A DNA stretch of 33,954 bases from Spirochaetota bacterium (GTDB lineage: Bacteria > Spirochaetota > Spirochaetia > SPDA01 > B32-G16), in the NCBI GenBank assembly GCA_003645645.1, contig QNBH01000010.1:1-33954 (forward strand), read 5' to 3'. Positions 25,318 to 33,954 of this stretch are shown one piece after another. Below the pieces are notes generated by a model. That model ran no database searches, had not been told where the DNA came from, and saw nothing but the letters and a program-made list of their open reading frames with translations. The translations under genes were made by a program, and so were the position numbers. Each line of letters opens with the position of its first letter. Position 1 is the stretch's first letter.

Positions 25318-27015
25318 TTGAACGAGGAATATCGAAGCGAACTACTTTCACAGCTGGATGCATTGAGATCGCTTCAGCAATCTTTGTCGAGTCATATATG
25401 GAGCATGATCTCGGTATCTGAGCTTAATACAGCCTATGTGCGTGAGATGATAGCCTCGAATGAACAGAATGTTGAGGCAATCTCCGGAGTACATGAAGAG
25501 CTCGGGAAAATCACCGAGTCTTCTGAAAAAATAGTCAGATACACAGATTCCTCTCTCGAGAAGCTTGAGGAAAGTAAGCAGGCTTTTAACAATACCCAGG
25601 AGACGGTTACAGACTTTGCACATGCTTTAAAAGATATGGATGCAAGATTTGAACGTTTTCGAAGGCTCTTCTCACAATTTGAAGAGGCGAGCGAAAGAAT
25701 CTTTGAAACCGTCAGGGCAATTGAGGATGTCTCGGTTTTAAATAATCTGTTGGCACTGAACGCTGCTATCGAGGCTGCTCGGGCAGGTGAGCTTGGCAAG
25801 GGTTTTCGAGTTGTGGCCGGTGAGGTTAAGAAACTGGCCGAACGTAGTAAAGGTCTTACCGATACCATTACAGGCTTGCTTAAAGCATTGAGAGAAAACT
25901 TCACTGCCAGCTTTCAAAGCCTGAAGGAGTATGAGGCGATTGAGAATCAAATTTCAGAGAAGATTAAGTCTACAGAGAGTGAGCTAATTACATCGATCAA
26001 GGCTTTGGGACGGGTGGATGAAGAGATGCATAAGATCTCCGATGCAGTACGCAGTCAATCAACCAATACCGAGCAAATATACGAACATGCGGGTAAACTC
26101 AAACAGTCGGCCAATGTGCTTAAGGATAGTTCAAAGCACATCATAACCAGTCTCGAATATCAATCTCAATCGTTGAGAGAACTGGGGAGGCTCGATCGTG
26201 ACAGCAAGAGGCTTATTACGATTCGAGAGCAGAAGCTCCAGGAACTTGGTATGATAAGCGCACAGGAATCCTCGATTACTGTGGGACACGATATTGCCTA
26301 TCCGCCATGGGTACACATAAGCGGTGGCTCCTCTACCGGTCTTAGTGTGAAAATTATGGATCTTCTGGCAGGGCAACTGGGAGTGCGAATAAGGTATAAC
26401 GCCAATCAGTTTGAAGAAGTACTTAAGGATTTTTTTGAAGGCGATACAAGGATTATTTTAAACCTTGGTTGGCCCAACCCCGTATTTGATGGCCGGCCTG
26501 TGGTTGTAAGCAAATCCTATGCACAATTTGAACCAGTAATTTTTGTACACAAAGCTTCCCTCTTAGAGGATGGAGTTACCTTAAGCGCGGAAGATTTTCG
26601 GGGAAAGAGAATTGCCGCCCAGCGGGGTTCCTATGCTGCAGACAGTCTTAAGCCGTACAATTGCCAGATAATTTATGTGGATAACGACATCCAGGGGATT
26701 GCCAAGCTAATCTGGCGAGAGGTGGAAGGTGTAGTTACCGAAAAGAATGTAGGCCTTTATTTTTCCAGGCAGTTTTTTGGGGGTGAGATTGTGCCTGCCA
26801 CAAGAGCGGAGGTGCTCCTCGATGTGGTGATGGTGTTTCGGGAGGATGATAAGGAGTTACGGGATGGGATCAATCGCCTGCTCGATGACCCGACAATCCG
26901 CACAGAAATTGAGAAGATCTTGAGCAAACAATGGAGAAGCTACGAGGATTCGATTACACATAATGTAGCACAGACTGCCGAGTGCACCATGGGTTCGTTC
27001 GTAAGCGATCCATAA
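25318..27015 (+). CDS. Soluble methyl-accepting chemotaxis protein fused to a solute-binding (SBP family 3-like) domain
   Basis: 565 residues with no signal peptide and no membrane helix. Residues about 1-310 are a long helical chemoreceptor signalling region with the conserved hairpin tip ([23 protein letters not shown], in part, residues 137-175), which docks CheA/CheW. Residues about 318-545 look like a family 3 periplasmic amino-acid-binding fold ([39 protein letters not shown]). Such domains normally sit outside the cell, but here the domain follows the signalling region and must be cytoplasmic, a reversed order. The protein would sense an intracellular solute or partner. The start is the TTG at 25318, set by the strong ribosome site. 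Methylation-site glutamates cannot be assigned with certainty. Confidence 0.85.
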   Translation: MNEEYRSELLSQLDALRSLQQSLSSHIWSMISVSELNTAYVREMIASNEQNVEAISGVHEELGKITESSEKIVRYTDSSLEKLEESKQAFNNTQETVTDFAHALKDMDARFERFRRLFSQFEEASERIFETVRAIEDVSVLNNLLALNAAIEAARAGELGKGFRVVAGEVKKLAERSKGLTDTITGLLKALRENFTASFQSLKEYEAIENQISEKIKSTESELITSIKALGRVDEEMHKISDAVRSQSTNTEQIYEHAGKLKQSANVLKDSSKHIITSLEYQSQSLRELGRLDRDSKRLITIREQKLQELGMISAQESSITVGHDIAYPPWVHISGGSSTGLSVKIMDLLAGQLGVRIRYNANQFEEVLKDFFEGDTRIILNLGWPNPVFDGRPVVVSKSYAQFEPVIFVHKASLLEDGVTLSAEDFRGKRIAAQRGSYAADSLKPYNCQIIYVDNDIQGIAKLIWREVEGVVTEKNVGLYFSRQFFGGEIVPATRAEVLLDVVMVFREDDKELRDGINRLLDDPTIRTEIEKILSKQWRSYEDSITHNVAQTAECTMGSFVSDP

Positions 27016-27016
27016 A

Positions 27017-27041
27017 CCCCACCCTGTTTAACAGGATGGGG
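27017..27041 (+). terminator. Hairpin directly after the chemoreceptor stop
   Basis: CCCCACCCTG (27017-27026) pairs with CAGGATGGGG (27032-27041) with one mismatch and a 5-base loop, starting 2 bases after the TAA. No T run follows, so it may be an mRNA 3-prime stabiliser or a Rho-assisted end rather than a simple intrinsic terminator. Confidence 0.4.
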
Positions 27042-27293
27042 TAAGCAGTATCTCTTGAGTAAGATTTTTAAGGCAGGAGAGTTTCCTACTGTCCTGTCTC
27101 TTCTACGTATCGAAATCTCCGATCGCATCTGTAGACGTATTACGATGCGCTATTGTTTAAGGTAGATTTTGTTTTTTCGCGTTTAAGAGTTTAGGTAAAA
27201 AAATAAAATCTCGACTCTAAATAGTGTATAGTTAACCGCCCTGCCTAAAGCAAGAGAAACTCCATTGCCGAGACACCACCCCCCTAGACTTTA

Positions 27294-27374
27294 CTATACG
27301 GTTATAGGCTTCATACGGGTAAGCCCGCTTTGCTTCCATGTTTCTACATGCTTAATCCAATGTTTTCTCTCCAT
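27294..27374 (-). pseudogene. IS66-family accessory (TnpA-like) N-terminal remnant
   Basis: An ATG at 27372-27374 with GGAGGAGG upstream opens a 26-codon frame (MERKHWIKHVETWKQSGLT then a non-matching tail and a stop). The W-x-x-H-V/I-E-x-W-x-x-S-G-L-T pattern is the usual beginning of the small helix-turn-helix accessory protein of IS66-type insertion sequences. No other IS66 gene follows, so this is the trace of a deleted or decayed insertion sequence between the two signalling genes. Confidence 0.5.
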
Positions 27375-27529
27375 TTACGATTCCTCCTCCGAAAATTTAA
27401 TCCGCCCTGTTCTGGCTGGTAATTTTCATCGTTTTGATTGTCCAATGGGGTCGTGTAGACTCATTTAAAAATATTTTAAGCAATCATGGAGTAATATTGA
27501 CCTCATTTACAGGTGGGTTTATGAAGCGC
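27375..27529. other. Gene-free stretch near the end of the GGDEF-EAL gene
   Basis: Together with 27042-27293 this makes up the 0.5-kb gap between the two convergent signalling genes. Apart from the hairpin and the IS66-type remnant I see no gene, RNA or repeat. The sequence is AT-rich and may be further insertion-sequence debris. Confidence 0.3.
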
Positions 27530-30500
27530 TTACGAACCGAGCTGCTTTTTGAAACCCCCTTTTAAAAACTCCTCGAACTCATCAGCAGGGAGGGGTCGGC
27601 TTAAGTAATATCCCTGAATCATGTCGCATCCCTGGTAGCGTAAAAACTTAAGCTGCTCTTCGGTTTCTACGCCTTCGGCTCCAGTTTTTTATATTAAGAT
27701 TATGCGCCATTGAAATGATAGCATTTACCACAGAAACAGCCTCCCTGTCATGAGGAAGGTCGTCTACAAAGGATTTGTCGATTTTAAGGGTATCTATTGG
27801 AAACCTTCTCAAGCAGGATAGCGATGAGTAGCCGGTGCCGAAATCGTCCAGAGTGATCATGATGCCGGCCTCGTGTAAGGCATTTAGTATGGAAACTGCC
27901 CTTTTTATATCCCCTGCAAAAACACTCTCAGTTACCTCGAGTTCCAGCAATTTCCTGGGAAGTTCTGTTTCTTCCAGTACAGATAAAACGAGTTCCACTA
28001 TATCCTGCTCCCAGAATTGCACTGCCGATATGTTTACAACTACTCTAAGATCGGAATATCCCTGTTTAAGCAAAAGCCTTGTTCCTCGACACGCCTCCTG
28101 CAAAATCCACCTTCCGAGAGGGATTATAAGTCTTGTTTCCTCGGTCAGCGGGATAAAGGAACCGGGAGAGACCAGTCCCATTTCAGGGTTATTCCAGCGT
28201 ATTAAAACCTCCATTCCGGATATATGGCCGTTATTTAAGTCCGCTTTAGGCTGATAGTAGACAATAAACTCTCTCCTTTCCAGAGCCAGACGCAGTTTAT
28301 TCTCGAGTAAAAGCCTCTTCTGCATTTTGCTGTCAATCTCTTTTTTGTAATGACTGAAGGTATTTTTGCCGTACGATTTTGCCTGGTACAGAGCAATGTT
28401 GGCATTTTTAATGAGTTCTTCGAAAGTTTCTCCATCCCCCGGAAAGATGGCAATACCCGCACTGGTAGTCAGGTAATATTCGCCCTTGTCAATTTTAAAA
28501 GGTTCTTTCATCAGATCGAATATTCTTCTTACTACAGTAACGGACTCCTCGGGGTTATCGGCCTCCTGAAATAGCAGTAAAAACTCATCTCCTCCGGGCC
28601 GGGATACAGTTACACCGTCTTTGAAGGAAGAAGAGAGCCTTTTTCCCATCATTTTAAGAACTTCATCGCCTGTGAGAAAACCCAGAGTTTCATTCAAATT
28701 TTTAAAATTATCAATATCCATGGATATTACTATAATACTTTTCTGAGAGCGTTTTGAATGACCCTGAGCTGTATTCAAATGATCTATAAACAGATTACGG
28801 TTGGGAAGACTTGTTAAGGCATCATGATAGGCTTGATACTCCAGTTGTTCTTCCTTGTTTCTTATATCCGTGCGGTCGTGAAAAACTCCTACGTACTTAG
28901 TGGTTTCTCCTGAGCTATCCTTAATTGCACTTATGGCAAGCCATTCCGGGCAGGCTTCTCCCGATTTACGACGGTTCCAGATCTCCCCCTCCCAGCATCC
29001 TTTCTCAACCCGTGCTTCCCACATTTGCTGGTAAAAGTCTCTGTCATGCTTATCGGATTTAAGAATACGAGGTGTTTTCCCTATGAGTTCCTCTGCAGTA
29101 TATCCCGTTATGCTTGTAAAGCATCGGTTGATACTCAGTATAGTCCCCTTTGTATCGGTAACAACCACCCCCTCCAATGCATTCTCGAAGACCTGACTTG
29201 CAAGCTCAAGCTGATCTTCCGCCTTTTTACGCTCGGTAATATCCCTTATAGAGCCGACTGCAAAAAATCTTCCTCCTGCTTCAACCGTTCTTACCACCAT
29301 CTCTACCGGAAATTGTTCGCCGTTTTTTCGTACTGCAATACATTCCTGTAGATGTCCCGTGATTTTACCGCTTCCGACCCGCCGAAAGGACTCCATCGCT
29401 CTTTGAGTCTTCTTAAAAAACCTCCGGGGAGCAATAAGTGAGTGAAGTTCCTGACCTCGCATCTCCTCTTCCGTATAACCGAATATGCTTTCTGCAGTGT
29501 TATTCCAGAAAATAGTCTCCCCTCTGTCGTTTATGAGTGCGACCGCATCGGGAAGGGAGTTTAATACCAGACGGAACTTTTTCTCACTTTCTCTGTGTTT
29601 CCGACGGGCTTCGGTCCACCACAATACAATCAAAACAAGGAAAGAGAGAAAACCGGTACCCATTATGATAGAAAGATTTAACCAGGGAGGAATAAGACTT
29701 TCTTTCGGCATGAATGAGAGAATCTTCCAGCTTTCAGCCCATTCTACTGTGATTGGCTCGCCCGAGGCATGCGGGAAGGGCGCTTCCGGAGAGAGGGGTT
29801 TAAAAGTAAATAGACCTCGTCTGGTTATAAACTGACCTTTTTCCATCTCTGAGATCTTTCTCCACTCTTCGGGGAAGAGTCTTTCCATAGACTGAGATTT
29901 TCTCTCCTCCAGCATAAAACCCCATTCAGCTTCGTGTTCCGGGCCCGGGAGCCAGTACCCTTCGGTATTGATAAGGAGAATCTTCCCTTCGGAGCCCTGA
30001 GCGATTCTCCCGAGACGATCAAGAATGACATCGCCCAGAAAGTTCAGTACCACCACTCCAAGCCTTTCTCTTTCAACCTCTCCTTTAAAAACCGGCGCCA
30101 CAATTCTTGTTACCGGTTTAAAGGGTCTTTCCACTTCCCCATGCTCAACATTTAAATCAAACTGTGATACCCAGCGCGGCATAGCCGCAACCAAATAAAA
30201 AATTTTGTTAAAATAACAAAATCCGGGAATTTAATAGCATAGAGCGTTGCCTCTGTTTCCATCCCTCTAACAAAATAGGGGCGGGCAACTTTATTCTGAA
30301 GATCCTCTTCCGGAACAACGACGGGTCCCGCCTCGGTTAAATCGATCTGCATAGTTTCTTTTCCATTTTTATCTATAAACATCACCTGGTCGTAAACACC
30401 TCTGGCTTCGGTGAAATAAAAGAACTCTTCTACAAGCTCAGGGTAGATTCCGTACCTTCTTTTATCATCGTCTATCTATAAGCCTGTAAGGCTGCACAGA

Positions 30501-30720
30501 AATACTGCATCGGAGATATGTGTAGAGAGGATTGTTTCTATATACTGAGACTCCCTTTTAAGAAAATCTTTCTGGTCTGTACGCAGCGATATTCTGTAAT
30601 TCCTCAACTGCATCAATACTACCAGAGCAAAGACGGCTACAAGCAAAGCAGCCAGGGAAATAAATAGTCTTAGAAACCCTCTTATAAACTCACCCTTTTG
30701 TTTCTCTATATAATCCCCCT
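27530..30720 (-). pseudogene. dCache-PAS-PAS-GGDEF-EAL sensor protein with one stop and two frameshifts
   Basis: The gene begins near 30700 with a membrane helix (FLRLFISLAALLVAVFALVVL, in part), then an extracytoplasmic dCache-like domain. Lesions are: TAG in frame at 30476-30478; a frameshift near the A6 run 30197-30202, where adding one base joins the domain to WVSQFDLNVEHGE; and a frameshift at the T6 run 27687-27692, where skipping one base restores AEGVETEEQLKFLRYQG and the normal end at 27530. The intact 848-codon middle has the rest of dCache, a second membrane helix, two PAS domains, GGDEF (RPGGDEF intact) and EAL (EVL variant, DDFGTGYSSL intact). It would both make and break cyclic di-GMP. 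No clear start codon is visible, and the left limit is approximate. Confidence 0.78.
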
Positions 30721-30770
30721 TAGTAGGGTGTCTCCATCCTGTTTGCGCCTGGCAGTGCAGGATATTTTAA

Positions 30771-30962
30771 GCAAACAACCACCTGCAAAGCCTAAGGCTT
30801 TGCGAACCCTGTAAGGGCTAAGTAGTTTCCGCTTAAGCGGAAACTACTTAGGTGGTTGTTTGCTCCGAAAGAAAGCCAGCAGGCACAGCCTGTAGTGTGT
30901 CGCAAAGCTGGAAGACATAAGGACCACCGCCATAGGTACAAAGCTTTCTTTTGTAGTAAAAT
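30771..30962 (-). repeat. 192-bp structured repeat, copy B (inverted relative to copy A)
   Basis: This is the reverse complement of copy A with 16 substitutions and no gap, about 92 percent identity. The 34-bp palindrome and the outer arms are unchanged. One difference in the AGCCCT/AGGGCT hairpin turns a G-C pair into a G-U pair when read on the element's own strand. It starts 17 bp after the stop of the 684-residue gene and ends about 50-80 bases before the start region of the dCache-GGDEF-EAL gene, the same placement that copy A has before the chemoreceptor gene. Confidence 0.85.
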
Positions 30963-30979
30963 CTCAGCCAGAAATAGGC

Positions 30980-33034
30980 TTAAATTAAAAACTTCTTAAG
31001 CCCATTTCTTACACTTGACTCATCGAGGCTGTTCACCCGCCGGACAAACTCCTCCCATTGTGCTCTTTCTTGCATCCATCTTTCCCGAACAAACCCACCG
31101 TCTATTTGCACCCTAAGTTCTCGCAGTTCTCTCCGTCCATCGGTAAGAAGATAAAGAGCTTCCCCCCGCCTGCCCTCAGAGAGAAGCTTAAGCGAGCGGT
31201 GTAACAGCCTGAAAAAGACCTGGGCTCGGGCCAGCCTGCTCGCAAATATACCGGGCATGGGATCTATTTCTTCTTTTACGTTTATAAACTCTGTAAGGTG
31301 AGTAAAGAGGATGAGTCTGTACATGTCTCCCAGAAAACGGCTGGTTTCGGTCCTTTTTTCCGCCGAAGCAACTTTTCCTTTATAATGGGCTATGCGTAAG
31401 TCGGGATGGAAAATGCCTCTTATCCCAAAGTGTAAACCTGTGGCATAGAACTGTTGATCTTCTGCTCTCCCAACCTGGGAGTAAGCAAAGGGGACGGCAT
31501 CTCTAAGTCCATCGTTGGTAATACCATAGCCACCGCCTTTTACCACCGGATGGGATATGTGATCGGAGAGTTTTTCGAACTTGTTATAAAGAGCAGTGGC
31601 TTTCCCATGAGCGTACTTTTTATTGAAAAAAATATCTTCTCCCACAAAAGAGGTAGGAACAGCCACATCGGGTTTTCGAAATGCGTCTTCATATCCCAGT
31701 CGTTCTATGTCTTTCTGATTTATATACTCACCCTCGTTTACGGCAAGGGTAACTTCCCTACCTTTCCAGTCTCTGGCAGTGCCCCCCCAAAGCTCATGAC
31801 AGAGGGTCTGAAACCAGGTCTTCCCGCTAACCATGTAAAGGTCGCGGGAACGGATCCCCTCATCGGTATCCAGCTTGAATCCAGCCCGGATGCCGTAAGC
31901 TTTCCCCAGTAAAAGCTGAGTGTACTTAAGCGCATTAAAATGTACGGCGTACTTGCCGAAAACACTGTACACGGAGAGATCACCCCCCAGGAGCATCTCC
32001 TTGATCCGCCTAACAGAGTCCTCTGTAAGCATAATTAACCTAATATTTCGGTAGTTTTTACAGCATAGTAAGGATTTGATCCATTTCCCTGCAATCTCAT
32101 CGAGCCCTTCATGGGTAACGGATATCGACAGTATGACCATGACCCGATGGTCTTCCGGAAGCACTCCCATCTCTTTTTCAAAAGCCAAGTCCCGGTCCAG
32201 CTCGTCAAGGCAGTTTAGAAGCTCGTGCTGCTCGTCCTTCTCGAAAAGGGGCACCGGATGATCGTAGTCTGCAAGCTTTTTGCCCGGATGCAGCCTGGCG
32301 GGCTTCTCTCTCCCCGGCTCTTCGGATCTTTCCATTAAACCGTTGGATCCCCCTGAAATCCCATCAGGCACCCCCTTTCCCAGCGTCTTCGCCATCTTCC
32401 CGGACGCCTCCTCTTCCAGCTCTTCCGGCGCTTCATCCGGAATTGTATACAGTGCGTTCAACTGTATGGCCACCTCTGTCGGTTTTATAGGATCAGGAGC
32501 GGGTTTGACTTCGGTCAGTTTCCATCTGGCAAGAATCTCCTCTTCCGGTATGGATAGTTCGGGAACCCAGATTTTGGATACAATTTCTGCCTTTTTTTCG
32601 GCAGTCAGGTCTTTCCGGTTCAGCTCTTCCAGCGCTTTCCGGGCCAACTCCGCCTGTTGCGGTTCGGAATAGTACCGACAGAAAATCTCTTTTGCCTCTT
32701 TTGCCTCCAATAAAAGCTCTTTTTGCAAATCAGATAATGTATGCTCGCCGAGTAAAGGCAATTCCATGCCTGCAGCGCGATTCCCGGTGGAGCAGCCCCG
32801 AACATCACATCCGCCCTCATGCCATCCATCCAGTACGCATATGTGGAAAATCCTGGATACAGCACGGTAGAGCATATTGGCTTCCTCACCTGCATTCAGC
32901 CCCTTCCCCAAAGACGCCGCTTCTCCTTGCTCTACTTGTATGCCACCTAAAGGAGTTGAACAAGAATCAAAGCCCGTGATAAGGGCTATCGTTCTTTTAA
33001 AGAGTTTCTCTGCAACCGTTTGTAAACTCAACAA
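30980..33034 (-). CDS. Uncharacterised 684-residue protein with glycosyltransferase-A-like C-terminal half
   Basis: I do not recognise the family with certainty. Residues 1-170 are helical and charged. Residues 170-290 are rich in Pro, Glu and Lys and probably a flexible linker. Residues about 295-560 look like a GT-A fold: VMVILSISVTHEG strand, IRLIMLTEDS strand, GFKLDTDEGIRSRDLY with a D-x-D type metal site (389-391), GRAEDQQFYATGL (524-533) like the E-D-x catalytic motif, and RIAHYKGK with a possible metal-binding His (550). The C-terminal 120 residues are helical. The start is TTG at 33032-33034 (or the next TTG codon), behind AAAAAGGAG. There is no signal peptide or membrane helix, so it is cytoplasmic. 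It may modify surface glycans or flagellin; this is inference. Confidence 0.72.
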   Translation of the reverse strand: MLSLQTVAEKLFKRTIALITGFDSCSTPLGGIQVEQGEAASLGKGLNAGEEANMLYRAVSRIFHICVLDGWHEGGCDVRGCSTGNRAAGMELPLLGEHTLSDLQKELLLEAKEAKEIFCRYYSEPQQAELARKALEELNRKDLTAEKKAEIVSKIWVPELSIPEEEILARWKLTEVKPAPDPIKPTEVAIQLNALYTIPDEAPEELEEEASGKMAKTLGKGVPDGISGGSNGLMERSEEPGREKPARLHPGKKLADYDHPVPLFEKDEQHELLNCLDELDRDLAFEKEMGVLPEDHRVMVILSISVTHEGLDEIAGKWIKSLLCCKNYRNIRLIMLTEDSVRRIKEMLLGGDLSVYSVFGKYAVHFNALKYTQLLLGKAYGIRAGFKLDTDEGIRSRDLYMVSGKTWFQTLCHELWGGTARDWKGREVTLAVNEGEYINQKDIERLGYEDAFRKPDVAVPTSFVGEDIFFNKKYAHGKATALYNKFEKLSDHISHPVVKGGGYGITNDGLRDAVPFAYSQVGRAEDQQFYATGLHFGIRGIFHPDLRIAHYKGKVASAEKRTETSRFLGDMYRLILFTHLTEFINVKEEIDPMPGIFASRLARAQVFFRLLHRSLKLLSEGRRGEALYLLTDGRRELRELRVQIDGGFVRERWMQERAQWEEFVRRVNSLDESSVRNGLKKFLI

Positions 33035-33062
33035 TCGATCTCCTTTTTACTGATTTTAAACC

Positions 33063-33081
33063 AGCCGGGAATCCCCCGGCT
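33063..33081. promoter_or_regulatory. Perfect 7-bp hairpin upstream of the 684-residue gene
   Basis: AGCCGGG (33063-33069) and CCCGGCT (33075-33081) pair with a 5-base loop, about 30 bases before the TTG start. It could be a leader hairpin or the end of an upstream transcript. No T run follows on either strand. Confidence 0.3.
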
Positions 33082-33261
33082 ATAAAGCTGAAAGTAATAA
33101 CGGAGGTAATACCTCAAAAAACTCATTGCTAAATCATACCCACAAATACTTAGTGCCATTCCAAATATAATCTAAGCGTTACTCTTTATCAAGATACGTG
33201 ATTTTTTACATTAACGCTAAAAACACCCCTCCTGATAATCGGTTTTTCATTTTACACGGTT

Positions 33262-33453
33262 TTATCTCTCACGGGTTTCGATGTGGGGAGCAAGGTCGAC
33301 AATCCTACAGGAATCCCGGCAGAGAACGAGGTAAATCTCATCCGGATGGATAAAGTATGCCTCTGGGGTGGCATGAACATCGGAGAGCACTTTTATCTGG
33401 CAGCCCGGGGAAGCTGCATGCCCAGTATACAGAAGCAGGGTTTTCCGGCACAC
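33262..33453 (-). other. Short open frame with coding-like composition, possible gene fragment
   Basis: About 63 codons reading CQIKVLSDVHATPEAYFIHPDEIYLVL, in part, and ending at 33262. Its codon use resembles the real genes here, but it lacks a good start and ribosome site and is closed upstream by stops in all frames. It may be the C-terminal end of a deleted gene; a TOBE-like or other beta domain is only a guess. The rest of 33082-33735 holds nothing I can support. Confidence 0.25.
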
Positions 33454-33735
33454 TCATTCCCTCTCTGTACCGGAACGGTTGCTTCTACCTGGGTACAAGA
33501 AAAACACTCTCGTCAATTTAACCGAGGCAAGCTATTCCATCAAACCTCTCTCAGCTCCGGGAGAAACATTTCTTGAAACCCAGAGGGAAACAGCTTTCTC
33601 AGGTCGTTTTGAGCTCTCGTATAGTTTTTAGTGTTTAAAAAGGATATGATGGTAATACTCGGTTTGCTTTATGCCTTCATGAAAAAATGGTATATTAAAA
33701 ATGATAATGATAGGATCAAGTTTTGGATTTATTAT

Positions 33736-33954
33736 ATGCCAACTGTTAAAGGTATTCCAGGACCTTATCGTTTTTTTTCCCAGTTTTGACTGCGAGGTAC
33801 GATAAGTGTACCCTTGGCATGGTCTTGGCGGTTATCGGAGGCTACCGAAGAACAGAGGAATTACTATGAATTTATAGGTGAAGGTATCGGGGTTAATTGG
33901 CCCGATATCGATGAGGATATTAGTGCCCAGGGGATGTTGACTGGAACTCCCGCA
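33736..33954 (+). pseudogene. Chimeric DUF4160 / DUF2442 remnant
   Basis: ATG 33736 opens the typical DUF4160 start (MPTVKGIPGPYRFF). Removing one T at the T8 run 33771-33778 continues it as PSFDC before a stop. From about 33788, in another frame, the sequence reads the C-terminal half of DUF2442: R-G-T-I-S-V-P-L-A-W, then EEQRNYYEFIGEGIGVNWPDIDEDI (in part), running off the window edge. The two families normally occur as adjacent full genes in toxin-antitoxin-like pairs. Here a deletion joined the first 20 or so codons of one to the last part of the other. The pair is therefore broken. Confidence 0.6.

Noticed and set aside
27265-27468. 67-codon plus-strand open frame between the two signalling genes
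   Set aside because: It lies opposite the IS66-type remnant and has no ribosome site or family pattern.
1-33954. tRNA, rRNA or CRISPR arrays
   Set aside because: Reading the intergenic regions by eye gave no tRNA fold with a GTTCRA loop and CCA-type end, no rRNA sequence and no regularly spaced repeats.

Overview
The window carries a long bacterial Wood-Ljungdahl (reductive acetyl-CoA) gene cluster in a genome of moderate GC. The organism is an anaerobe able to make or cleave acetyl-CoA from CO/CO2 and a methyl group. The GAF-HD-GYP protein, the other chemotaxis and c-di-GMP signalling genes and the general gene style suggest a spirochaete. This is inference, and a clostridial host is not excluded.

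Layout. (1) 1-2110: a decayed two-component region. It holds a CHASE3-type sensor with a frameshift, an OmpR-type regulator with an in-frame TAA, and a histidine kinase remnant. (2) 2233-5334: an intact GAF-HD-GYP phosphodiesterase, a Rid-family protein, an Mth938-like protein and an MBL-fold hydrolase. (3) 5378-21043, all minus strand: cooC, then cooS - four-cluster ferredoxin - NuoE-like - NuoF-like - HoxU/NuoG-like - acsB - acsC - acsV - acsF-like ATPase - acsD - acsE - an uncharacterised 257-residue protein. (4) 21379-24857: a flavin-type split-barrel protein, a very AT-rich SEC-C gene, an alanyl-tRNA editing protein and a Pcm-like methyltransferase. (5) 25076-30962: a block bounded by two inverted copies of a 192-bp, strongly palindromic repeat. 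It contains a soluble chemoreceptor fused to a periplasmic-binding-type domain and a broken dCache-PAS-PAS-GGDEF-EAL gene, with a small IS66-type remnant between them. (6) 30980-33954: a 684-residue protein with glycosyltransferase-like features, then a gene-poor end with a fused DUF4160/DUF2442 remnant.

How it works together. CooS interconverts CO2 and CO. AcsB condenses CO, a methyl group and CoA. AcsC/AcsD carry the methyl group on cobalamin, and AcsE loads it from methyl-tetrahydrofolate. AcsV (RACo) reactivates oxidised corrinoid protein, and the two CooC-family ATPases insert nickel. The notable feature is a complete NADH-oxidising diaphorase module (the HydB/HydC-like flavin and iron-sulfur core plus a HoxU-like subunit) placed between cooS/ferredoxin and acsB, with no hydrogenase or formate dehydrogenase catalytic gene. 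The arrangement suggests an NAD(P)-linked, possibly electron-bifurcating, CO dehydrogenase.

The metabolic genes are long and intact, whereas several signalling genes carry stops and homopolymer frameshifts. This favours real decay of sensory genes over poor sequence quality, though sequencing error at homopolymers cannot be excluded.
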